Shown here: positions 1 through 11,600 of the stretch, piece by piece
Layout: every line of letters begins with the position of its first letter
Position numbering within the stretch: position 1 is the stretch's first letter
Assembly: GCF_932526225.1 (NCBI RefSeq)
Contig: NC_064035.1
Coordinates: 20,387,969 to 20,451,968, forward strand
Reading direction: 5' to 3'
DNA length: 64,000 nucleotides
DNA from: Nematostella vectensis
Taxonomy: Eukaryota > Cnidaria > Anthozoa > Actiniaria > Edwardsiidae
The notes under the pieces: generated by a model
What the model was told of the DNA's origin: nothing
The model's input: only the letters and a program-made list of their open reading frames with translations
The model's database searches: none
Translations under genes and position numbers: made by a program

Positions 1-9
1 AACACTTAC

Positions 10-3000
10 ATTCTCTACAAATGGCTGAAGAGTCTTGGGATCAGGGCCTTCCAAAATTGCACCTTAAACACAAGGATGGATATGAAACATTCGTCTTGTC
101 TACACGGAATTTAATTTAATTTTATCTGAATGTATTCAAGACTATAAACAACACAATTATATCATCATATTGTCCCTCACATTATCGGAATTAACGCGGA
201 ACAACACTAGTCAAACAAAGTAATCCTCAGTTAGAGAGCTAGAGTTTTTCAACTCCCTAAAAACCTAATGGTCCTCTAACTTGAGAACAACCAATCATCA
301 AACTACAAGTTACTGTAGAGACTATTAGGAACTAGAGATGAATACCATAGTAAAACAATATTTATATTTTGATGTTGAAATACAGTACATTATGCTGTGA
401 AGCAAAGAAAAAAAACACATGGTGGTATTATTAGATTTAGGCTTCTAGAAAAGTCTTGAGATCCCCACCAAAGGCCATGATGGCTGCATCTTTATTTTTC
501 CAGCTTGGGCTTGCAAAATTCACATTGACAAACTCTAGGACTGGCTGGACAATGGCATCCTCGCAGCACTGGGCAAGTAGCATCAGGCAAACGCCTGCCG
601 CCTTGCATGGATTCCAATCATCATCATCATCATACTCTTCCTGAAAGGAAAGGATGAGTCAGTCTAATAAAACACTTGGCCAGGTCGTGATTTGCAGGTT
701 GTGATTCGTAGGTAATGATTTACAGGTCATTATTTGCACGGCTTAAACCATTATAAGTCAAGCAAGGCCTTGCCTCAGTTGTGGAAGCATGGTTTACGTA
801 GGGTGTTATTGTGTTGGCCTCTCACCGCTGTGGCCCAGCCTAGAACCCTGGCTCTAACTGTTTTTTTTTTTTTCAATTCCTGCCTTGATTCAATTTTTGT
901 CACAATTGAGTTTAAGTTATTTATTCTGTGTTTCTAGTCTTCTTGGATAAGAACACTAAACTGGAGGTCCCATCACTTCAAGCTGTACTACACTAACCTG
1001 ACCCAAAGGGACGTAAAAGAACCACGAGGGACACAATAAACCGATGGTGACCACCCTCTGGGACAGTGCTTACTAACAACACACACAAGGGGCTCTTGAT
1101 TCGGAGCCTAGCTCTTTGTGCCTTCCGCACCAGGTATAACTGGTGGAAGTCAGTACATTACAATAATTTCAGGGCTAAAGCCATCATAAAGCGAATCAAG
1201 GCACTTGCCTCATATATAATCTCAGGGCCATAGCTATCTATAATCAGTTAAACCCTTGCACTTGCCTCATAAAGTTATCAGAAAAAAGTATTTGTAAAAG
1301 GGCATTATTGTGTTGGGTTTTCCGTCTGGGCCAAAATTACCATTACACCCTCCGGCTAAAATACAATACTATATGTAACCTGCAAAACAACGGGATTTAC
1401 CTGATTGATAAGGCAGTTTGTGATGGGTGGTATGAGAAATGCGAGTGCTCCCTTGGCATAGAAACGGCTGGTGTTCTCGGGAGGTCGCCCAGCCTCTTGT
1501 GCCTGTTGAATCCAGGACATTAGCTCAATGAGGACATTATTCAGCTTTTTATTTACAATGAAATACTTCACCTCAGCCATTTCAATAGCTAAGTCCATCT
1601 CCTCATCACAAACTGTTGACCAGAACTCGATTCCTTGTAAGGCAACTTCATCTGTGTCAGACTTTATCGCTTCCACAGTAATCTAGAATAGTGTAGACAT
1701 CATTGTCACTGCTACATTCTACTGACGTAGTACACAGGGTAACAGGAGAGATAAGTAAGGCAGGGGGGGCCGCTGGGGGTGAGGGAATCAAAGAATAAAA
1801 ATCACAGACGCATGCCCTGAGGGGGCGTCTACGGGCACCCCGCCCTGTTCATGTGCCAAGATGAGAAATCATGTGGGTTACCACTGAAAAGCTATGGTGA
1901 TTGAATTTTCTGTGTGTTTTTAAATTTTCTGTGTATAAGATGTAGTGACATTCACTAAGGAATAGCTTATGTGTGAATATTTATGTCCATTTCAAGACTA
2001 TTTGGATGTCAGTGAATTACTACTTGGCAATGCCCTGCATTTTTGTTTTTACATGCCCCTTCATCAGGGGTGTTCTTTTAAATTTTGATCATCATAAAAA
2101 TTACCCCGAAGAGAGCAAGTCTCATGTACTCCTCCATATGTTGATAGTAGAGAGACATTATTTTCACAAGACATTGCAAGGCTGCAACTTTGATCTGTAA
2201 AAGAAAGAAACAAATACTGTAAGCTTCAACGTACCAATGGATGAATAAGAGTTAAGTAGTGTCAATAAGTAGGAAAATACCCCAGTACACTACCGTGGTT
2301 TGGGAGGATTGAGTGGACTCGCAAACAACTTGCATTATAAAATCACGCTCGGCCTGGAACAGAAAATGGATTTATAAAAAATAAGCATTAAAAAATGAAT
2401 TGTCACAATATTTATCAACTCACCGCTTTTTCAAAATTTTGCTTTGTAAATTCTAGAGAGTTTAAAAGAGCAGTTGTTGCAGCAAGCCGAATGTGATTAC
2501 TGAAAATAAAATTAAAAAAAAAACAAACATTATGCAACTCAATTTACAGTATTTTCATAAATCTCTATGTCCTGACTACATTTTATTGTTTTTCACTGAG
2601 TAAATCTTTGAATTTTTTATTTGCATATCTTTAACAAAGAGAACACAGGATAAAGGCCCTCTTTTTTTCTGTGCCAGACAAACTCTGATGTACAAACCAG
2701 GAACACAAATTATTTAAAGGCAAACAGCACTAATGGATTCTCGAAACACCCTCCTACACCATTAAGGTGGCAAGGGTACACTCCCACTGCCCTACCTTGG
2801 TTCTTCTTTGCGCATCCCTTGAATAATGACAGTTAGGATTTTGTTAGCATGGGAAACCAGGTGCTCTGGCTCCTACAAAAAAATTATTAAATAAACAGTA
2901 ATATTTAATAAACTGATCCTGCAAATCACTTGCTCTATGACATTAATAAGAGTTCCATCACTGGTATTATGTTTGATTATGACAACCTTTTGTATCTTAT

Positions 3001-6000
3001 TATTTCAGGAGCCAACCTTCAAGTTTTAAGATTGAAATGAGAAAAATATATGAAAGATTGCTTTTAACTAATAGCTTAGGCTCATTTTTTTTACATAAAA
3101 TGGGTGAAAGAGAGTCCTATTATTATGTGGAAGAAAATGAGATTTTTCTTCATACTAGGGGTTTCACTTTCTTTTAAAGGTAAAATCATCAAAGCTGAGT
3201 TTAGCTTAGTTAACTAAAAAGACCTAGAACCAGACCTAAATAATTGCTTTCATCAAGCTTTTGATAGTGTATGATCTAGTTCAATCTCGATCGGATTGAG
3301 CCAAACCTCTTTGAACATCCTGAATTTGATCTCAAAATGTCAGATCAGATGCACCATGCCTTTGAACTCAAAAAGGCAAGTGTACTGAGGGCATTTTGGT
3401 GTCAGTTTCAATGACTTTACTCTCCAACGTAAGTACCTGTTCTTGGCAGAGAAATCAATAAGGACAAATACTTGTTGGCTTACAATGTCCTGGCAAATAT
3501 AACCAATGGCTTCAAGGGTTTGTTCACGTAGAAGTTCAGGGCTACCAGTGTCTTCATTGGCTACCAACTTGTCAATGATCTCAAGGTCTTGAGTTGTAGG
3601 AATCTCAGCACAGGCAATAGCAGCGATGCACTACAATCAAACACAAGTAGGGTGTGTTAGGTTTAAAGGACACTACAATCAAACACAAATAGGGTGTGTT
3701 AGGTTTAAAGGACACTACAATCAAACACAAGTAGGGTGTGTTAGGTTTAAAGGACACTACAATCAAGCACAAATAGGGTGCATTAGGTTTAAAGGACACT
3801 ACAATCAAGCACAAATAGGGTGCGTTAGGTTTAAAGGACACTACAATCAAACACAAATAGGGTGTGTTAGGTTTAAAGGACACTACAATCAAGCACAAAT
3901 AGGGTGCATTAGGTTTAAAGGACACTACAATCAAGCACAAATAGGGTGCGTTAGGTTTAAAGGACAATACAATCAAACACAAGTAGGGTGCATTAGGTTT
4001 AAAGGACACTACAATCAAGCACAAATAGTGTGTGTTAAGTTTAAAAGACACTACAATCAAACACAAATAGGGTGTGTTAGATTTAAAGGACAATACAATC
4101 AAACACAAGTAGGGTGCATTAGGTTTAAAGGACACTACAATCAAGCACAAATAGTGTGTGTTAGGTTTAAAGGACACTACAATCAAACACAAGTAGGGTG
4201 TGTTAGGTTTAAAGGACACTACAATCTAGCACAAGTAGGGTGCATTAAGTTTAAAAGACACTACAATCAAGCACAAATAGGGTGTGTTAGGTTTAAAGGA
4301 CAATACAATCAAACACAAATAGGGTGTGTTAGATTTAAAGGACAATACAATCAAACACAAATAGGGTGCATTAGGTTTAAAGGACACTACAATCAAGCAC
4401 AAATAGGGTGCGTTAGGTTTAAAGGACAATACAATCAAACACAAATAGGGTGTGTTAGGTTTAAAGGACACTACAATCAAACACAAGTAGGGTGTGTTAG
4501 GTTTAAAGGACACTACAATCAAGCACAAATAGGGTGCGTTAGGTTTAAAGGACACTACAATCAAGCACAAATAGGGTGCGTTAGGTTTAAAGGACACTAC
4601 AATCAAACACAAATAGGGTGCATTAGGTTTAAAGGACAATACAATCAAACACAAATAGGGTGTGTTAGGTTTAAAGGACAATACAATCAAGCACAAATAG
4701 GGTGTGTTAAGTTTAAAAGACACTACAATCAAACACAAATAGGGTGTGTTAGATTTAAAGGACAATACAATCAAACACAAGTAGGGTGCATTAGGTTTAA
4801 AGGACACTACAATCAAGCACAAATAGTGTGTGTTAAGTTTAAAAGACACTACAATCAAACACAAATAGGGTGTGTTAGATTTAAAGGACAATACAATCAA
4901 ACACAAGTAGGGTGCATTAGGTTTAAAGGACACTACAATCAAGCACAAATAGTGTGTGTTAGGTTTAAAGGACACTACAATCAAACACAAGTAGGGTGTG
5001 TTAGGTTTAAAGGACACTACAATCTAGCACAAGTAGGGAGCATTAAGTTTAAAAGACACTACAATCAAGCACAAATAGGGTGTGTTAGGTTTAAAGGACA
5101 ATACAATCAAACACAAATAGGGTGTGTTAGGTTTAAAGGACAATACAATCAAACACAAATAGGGTGCGTTAGGTTTAAAGGACACTACAATCAAACACAA
5201 ATAGGGTGCATTAAGTTTAAAAGACACTACAATCAAACACAAATAGGGTGCATTAGGTTTAAAGGACACTACAATCAAGCACAAATAGGGTGCATTAGGT
5301 TTAAAGGACACTACAATCAAGCACAAATAGGGTGCGTTAGGTTTAAAAGACACTACAATCAAACACAAATAGGGTGCATTAAGTTTAAAAGACACTACAA
5401 TCAAACACAAATAGGGTGCATTAGGTTTAAAGGACACTACAATCAAGCACAAATAGGGTGTGTTAGGTTTAAGAGACACTACAATCAAGCACAAATAGGG
5501 TGTGTTAGGTTTAAAAGACACTACAATCTAGCACAAATAGGGTGTGTTAGGTTTAAAGGACACTACAATCAAACACAAATAGGGTGCGTTAGGTTTAAAA
5601 GACACTACAATCTAGCACAAATAGGGTGTGTTAGGTTTAAAGGACAATACAATCAAACACAAGTAGGGTGTGTTAGGTTTACAGGAAACTACAATCAAGC
5701 ACAAATAGGGTGCGTTAGGTTTAAAGGAAACTACAATCAAGCACAAATAGGGTGCGTTAGGTTTAAAAGACACTACAATCAAACACAAATAGGGTGCGTT
5801 AGGTTTAAAAGACAATACAATCAAACACAAATAGGGTGCGTTAGGTTTAAAGGACACTACAATCAAGCACAAATAGGGTGCGTTAGGTTTAAAGGACACT
5901 ACAATCAAGCACAAATAGGGTGCGTTAGATTTAAAGGACAATACAATCAAACACAAATAGGGTGTGTTAGATTTAAAGGACAATACAATCAAACACAAAT

Positions 6001-8231
6001 AGGGTGCATTAGGTTTAAAGGACACTACAATCAAGCACAAATAGGGTGCGTTAGGTTTAAAGGACACTACAATCAAGCACAAATAGGGTGCGTTAGGTTT
6101 AAAGGACACTACAATCTAGCACAAGTAGGGTGCGTTAGGTTTAAAGGACACTACAATCAAGCACAAATAGGGTGTGTTAGGTTTAAAGGACACTACAATC
6201 AAGCACAAATAGTGTGCGTTAGATTTAAAGGACAATACAATCAAACACAAATAGGGTGTGTTAGATTTAAAGGACAATACAATCAAACACAAATAGGGTG
6301 CATTAGGTTTAAAGGAAACTACAATCAAGCACAAATAGTGTGCGTTAGATTTAAAGGACAATACAATCAAACACAAATAGGGTGTGTTAGATTTAAAGGA
6401 CAATACAATCAAACACAAATAGGGTGCATTAGGTTTAAAGGAAACTACAATCAAGCACAAATAGTGTGCGTTAGATTTAAAGGACAATACAATCAAACAC
6501 AAATAGGGTGTGTTAGATTTAAAGGACAATACAATCAAACACAAATAGGGTGCATTAGGTTTAAAGGAAACTACAATCAAGCACAAATAGGGTGCGTTAG
6601 GTTTAAAGGACACTACAATCAAGCACTAATAGGGTGTGTTAGGTTTAAAGGACACTACAATCTAGCACAAGTAGGGTGCATTAGGGTTAAAGGACACTAC
6701 AATCAAGCACAAATAGTGTGCGTTAGATTTAAAGGACAATACAATCAAACACAAATAGGGTGTGTTAGATTTAAAGGACAATACAATCAAACACAAATAG
6801 GGTGTGTTAGATTTAAAGGACAATACAATCAACTAGTTCATCTTTTCAAGGTGCATGTGTCCAACTTGTTCATCTTTTCAAGGTGCATGTGTCCAACTAG
6901 TTCATCTTTTCAAGGTGCATGTGTCCAACTAGTTCATCTTTTCAAGGTGCATGTGTCCAACGTGTTCATTTTTTCAAGGTGCATGTGTCCAACTAGTTCG
7001 TCTTTGCCCCTAGATAAACAAGCTTGGCTATAGCTACAGAATAATGATACTTATATTGTAAAGTCCAAATGGAAGAAGGTTCTATTCATTTGCGTACACA
7101 CTTCAGTTTAGTCGGCCCTCATAGTGTCCAAAGATTTCCACTATTATAATAGTGGAAATTTAAATAATACAAATCAGGCCTTCTTCCTATAATTGAGTAG
7201 CAATTGAAAAAGGAAAGGGATAGATTCCTTAACTGCACTTGACCTTATTGATTCTATATACAAGAGTATTACGAGTAATTACTGTAGTTACAAGTAGTAC
7301 CAGAAAACTACCTAACCACAATAAACTACACAAAGAGTGGATAAGTGTTTTTGAGAGAGAAAAACATTTCTAACAGCAACAAGGGTTGACAATAGGAAGT
7401 TACCTCCGTGTTATACGCAAGCTAGGGAAAAATAACGTATATTTAGATCAGCTTACCTGAGGGGCAATCGCCGGCCGGGCCGTCTCGTTACCGAGTGTGG
7501 CCAGAGACTGCAAGAGAAAAGACCTACTTAAAGTATTATAAGGTACAAGTAAAAGTACAAAAATGTGAGTACAAAAATGTGTACATTCATACGTCCAAGA
7601 TCTGAACAAATGAATTCTGTACATCATACATAAAGTAAAATCTAAATATACCATCTTTTTAACGTGGTCTCGCACTTCCTTGTCCAAACCCAGCCATCTC
7701 TGCTGGTATTGAGCGCGAACGATGTCATCTTTTGAGGTCAGTTGATTTTTCAACTGCAGGCCGGCAGCCATGCGAGCGACTTGCGATTTACTTCCATCGG
7801 CAAGCTCATTTACCAGAACTAATAGGAACTGTGGCTGTTGGAATAGCAAATCAAAGTTGGAGTTACTGCTGCAGTGAATAAGAAAGGGGGACGAAGAAAA
7901 TCATGCTTTAGAAAATTACGAGTCTACATTCCTTCGGCGATCCAGACATCAACAAGAAAGCGAAATATCCATCTTTTACTTACCAAGTTCACCTGAGCAG
8001 CCTCTTCTAGATACTTCTGGGCGGCTTGAAGCTCAGCTAAATCTAAGGATCACAATAATTGAAGAACAACGTTCAGTTGAGCTTCATACACTAAAACGTA
8101 ATAATCTTGAACGGCCATGTGCTTTCCCGCTCAAACTAATCACCGGTGCAATTGGTCAGTATCAAAACTACCAAGATATATAGTTCCCTACCTGGAGAGA
8201 CAGTAGCTTCGAGAACCTTAGTCAGATCCAT
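10..8231 (-). CDS. KPNB1: Importin subunit beta-1, N-terminal 407 codons (partial, runs off left edge)
   Basis: Nuclear transport receptor made of HEAT repeats; it carries importin-alpha/cargo through nuclear pores and is released by RanGTP. Coding exons in transcript order: 8192-8231, 7984-8042, 7652-7834, 7457-7507, 3484-3630, 2796-2872, 2424-2499, 2294-2353, 2105-2194, 1572-1682, 1401-1502, 469-640, 10-62. All have GT-AG borders and compatible phases, totalling 1221 nt without a stop. The translation follows animal KPNB1 closely: N-terminal [69 protein letters not shown], then the acidic loop [21 protein letters not shown] known to touch Ran. The start is the ATG opening [13 protein letters not shown]. 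The family is about 876 residues, so roughly 47 percent is present. Intron 4 (3631-7456) holds a large minisatellite that includes the acceptor of exon 5. The donor after MAFG (GTGGGG) is the least typical junction. Confidence 0.96.
3631..6832. repeat. 42-bp minisatellite, about 76 units, in KPNB1 intron 4
   Basis: Head-to-tail 42-bp units with no visible indels; the array fills most of intron 4. Plus-strand units run CACTACAATCAAACACAA, then AGTAGGGTGTGTTAGG, then TTTAAAGGA. Units differ only at a few positions: AAACAC/AAGCAC, GTGTGTT/GTGCGTT/GTGCATT, CACTAC/CAATAC/AAACTAC. Read on the gene strand, every unit has a branch-point-like CCTAACA about 26 nt before TTTGATTGTAG. The unit abutting exon 5 supplies the real acceptor at 3630/3631. 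Because 42 is divisible by 3, long open frames appear on both strands; these are not genes. Confidence 0.97.
6833..7015. repeat. 32-bp tandem repeat, five units plus a fragment
   Basis: Directly adjoins the far end of the 42-bp array in the same intron. Each unit reads CTAGTTCATCTTTTCAAGG followed by TGCATGTGTCCAA, with small changes (CTTGTTC, CGTGTTC). It has no obvious sequence relation to the 42-bp unit. Confidence 0.9.
7016..7456. other. Rest of KPNB1 intron 4, no feature seen
   Basis: Unique-looking A+T-rich intron sequence between the 32-bp repeat and exon 4. It contains a short imperfect palindrome CCACTATTATAATAGTGG at about 7139. No coding or RNA signal recognised. Confidence 0.6.
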
Positions 8232-8699
8232 GTTTCTGGGTGTAAAGGCCCAGATAAAGTCGACCACAAACTTGCTCGTCAGCCGGTAGCACACGGAGGT
8301 CTAGTTGAAATTTTGAAATGGAAGAGACCCGAGGTGTTTCGCGCCGTCGTCATTTGGGTGTCATTGACTTTGACCAATCAGGAAGCAACATCAGAAACGA
8401 AAGTTCTCGGGACGATTTCGGCTTCGATCGTTAGCTTCTCGTAACATAAAATTTGGATAGTGTAGAAGAAAAATAATCGGAACAAGAAATGAGATTTATA
8501 AGAGAAATACATAAAAAAGAACCAGCCTTACATTTAACTTATAAAGAACCTTCTTATCAAATAGCCTTCAATGGATAAAAACTAGTGGAAAAATCCGAAC
8601 ATGTTTCGACTAGACACGTCGATTCGCCGAAAAATCCCTCGCACTTTCAGAATGTTAGTTGATATTCATCTACAGCCAAAATTAATGATTAACTAAAAT
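8232..8699. promoter_or_regulatory. Shared head-to-head promoter region of KPNB1 and the SLC35D3-like gene
   Basis: 468 bp separate the two divergent start codons. A CCAAT box lies at 8374-8378 (GACCAATCAGG) with a G+C-richer stretch beside it, close to the KPNB1 side. No TATA box is evident near either gene. The use of this interval as a bidirectional promoter is inferred from spacing and orientation only. Confidence 0.5.
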
Positions 8700-11600
8700 A
8701 TGACGAGATTTACTGGAAAAGAAGAAAACAGTATTAACGCTGCATCAGTCAAGGAGGAACATGTATATGACACGAGCTTAGCTGAGGATCTTGGTTTCAA
8801 GAAAGCATTCGCGCCCGGTATATTAGCGGCACTGTTTTATGGCCTCACATCTGGCTCGATGTCATTTCTCAACAAGGTTTGTTCTGCAATGATTGGATTT
8901 CTCTTGACTTGAGTGAACTTTTAATAGACTGTTATCCGTCTGAGTCAGGGATTTTATAATATATTTTTTCGGTTATGTTGTTTTTGTCTTTGTGTTTTAA
9001 CAATATCCAGAAAGAGCTTTTTTACGAAACATTAATAAAGTAAGATCGACGTTTTTTCAAGTCTTAATTTTCTTTTCCGATATTAATAATTTTGGTGATA
9101 TTAACATTTTTACTGATTTGGAAACGTGTAATGCCTTTTGGGAAGAAAAGTAGTAGATTATCAAAATTATTCTGTTTTAAATGAACTTTGCATTACAGTT
9201 GTCATGACAACTGTCATTTCATCATGAACTCTGCCAACTCTCTCTCCTGGAGTACGGGAATTGCTTGAATAAGCGCACTCCTTGAATGAGTGCCATGTCT
9301 AAGCATTTTACACTTCATAGACTCAAATGACTAAGGGACTGTCATATCGAGTGGAGTTTACTGTACATGTATGATAACTGTACCTGACACAACATTTTTT
9401 TATTGAAAGTTAGTCTTGTTTAGGTCCTAGGGTAGGGGGAATTCTTGCACATTGTAAAAAGGAAAAACCTTTTTCATCTTAAAGCAAAAGAGCACTTCCC
9501 CTGAATAAGCATGTCTCTTTGGACATCAAAAATGTAACACCCTGGTGCATATAAGAGTAATTATGCAGGCGCATAGTCAGGATTTTTCCTTGTAGGGGGG
9601 AACCCAATGTGATTTCCAAAGAACATTCGTTTCCAACTGAGATGTAATGACTAAGACCTAATTTAGCATTATTGGACCAGAAGGGGGAGGGGGGAGTAAT
9701 ACTGAACTGCTTTAATACAACCAGTGAATCCAGTAGCAATCAATGGTAAAAATGAAAACGTTTTATCAATCCATAGCCAGAAATTGATAACTTTATACAT
9801 AGTGACCATTAGTTCCATACTTCTCCTTTCAGATACACAGGGACCCCAATTCTAAAAGTGGCTGAATAAAACAGGAAATAGTGATGTATTAGTCATTTCC
9901 AGGGACCATTCATCCATCAATTTTGGGCTTTTGTTACTGTGTCAGTTAACAACTCTTAATGAATTTACCATGAATAATCTAAAATATGTTTTATTTCCAT
10001 TGCGTTACAGATTCTTCTCACATCATATTCCTTTCATTTTCCAAACATTCTCATGTTAATGCAAGTAACTGTCACAGCAGCTGGCCTTGAGATATTAAGG
10101 GCTAAAGAAATCACAGATATTCCTAAATACACATTGGAAAGGTATATGTATTATCTTTTGTTTTATAATTTAAGACTTTAATGACATTTGGGAGTGTTTC
10201 AGATTCATACTCTTCAAAACCATCCATAATTGGATTTTTTATGTCTATTTATATGTAATATTAAAAAAAGAAGAAATTAAACAAAGAGAAAATTGTTTCT
10301 AAGGTACCACAGTATAAGAGTTTAATTAAGCTTCTAAAAGATCCTCTGCCATAGCCACCATTTTATAATTCTAGCAAGTACAGTACCAAGTGTGAGAAAG
10401 CATCTGTTTCCATCAGCTATTGCAATATTTTTTAATGAATTTGGTAAATAAGGTATTAGGTATTTTCAGGTGGTTATTTTGAGATTTCTTATTATCTTGA
10501 CATAATGTATTGGTTTAAAACAATAACAAATGTGTGTCTGACAGGGCCCTTAGTCAAGATAAGAAATGTTTAAACTCCAAAGTGATTATCTATTTCAACT
10601 AATACTCTCTGCTTACATCACAGGGCCATGACATTTCTTATCCCGTCAGTGTGTTTTGCTCTCCAGACAAGTTTAGCATTGAGAGCGCTTTCCATATTAT
10701 CAATTCCCATGTGAGTACAATCTCAACCCATGATACACAATTAGCAATGACTTATTCTCTCATGTAATGTGATATATTTCTATATATTTATTAATCACAG
10801 TTTGTCTGGATCTATATCAATTTGTTTTTTTCCTGATAAAGAAACACACATGTGAGACTCAGCCTTGTGTTGACTTATGGATGTCAGGGCTGCTCTGATT
10901 GGTTCCTTTCGATATGCCACTGAGTCAAGCTTAAAAATACAAATGAACTGCAAACTGTAAATAAATAACACACTAAAAACAACTTGTTTCAAAGCTCAGT
11001 CTTTGATAAGGATAGTTTCTCAACTAAATTTTTGATTAGATTTTGCATCCACTATGCAATAGTTCAAGTAAGTTCATAAATTGTATACATAATTGTTTTT
11101 GGCACTGAAGCATTTGAGTCCAGGTTATTAGTTTACTAGTTCAGCAAAACAATGCAACAATGAATTGTCCATGCTATATAATAATGAAGCTTTGTTAAAA
11201 TTTGTATAGATTATAATCTAGAAATAGTTACCTTGGTGATCTTGAACAGGAATAAGCTTACAAACACCAAACACCCTTAACCTATCAAGCCAAGTGCTTG
11301 GTGCTTTCATAATCATAATCTGTTTTTGAGCAATTCATGGTTTCAAATTGTAGGTATAATACGCTACGACGTCTTCTTCCTCTTGTTACACTGTTATTCA
11401 CAAGACTGGTTTTAAAAGCGTCTCCCTCCAAAGTCATCATAGCATCAGTGATATTAGTAGTGATGGGCTGCATAATAGCTGGTGAGCAAAAGATTCCTTG
11501 CAGTATTTTACAGCCTTACTGTTGATGTCACAATAAACTGGTTTAAATTAAAGTGTTGAAATATTTGGGTGTTTAAAGAAAGACCCCCTGTATTAGGCGC

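Noticed and set aside
3626..7033. A 1135-codon open frame made of 14-residue repeats ([14 protein letters not shown]), plus long frames on the other strand
   Set aside because: It is the 42-bp minisatellite inside KPNB1 intron 4. A 42-bp period without indels keeps any stop-free frame open, and both strands are open alike. There is no promoter or splice support.
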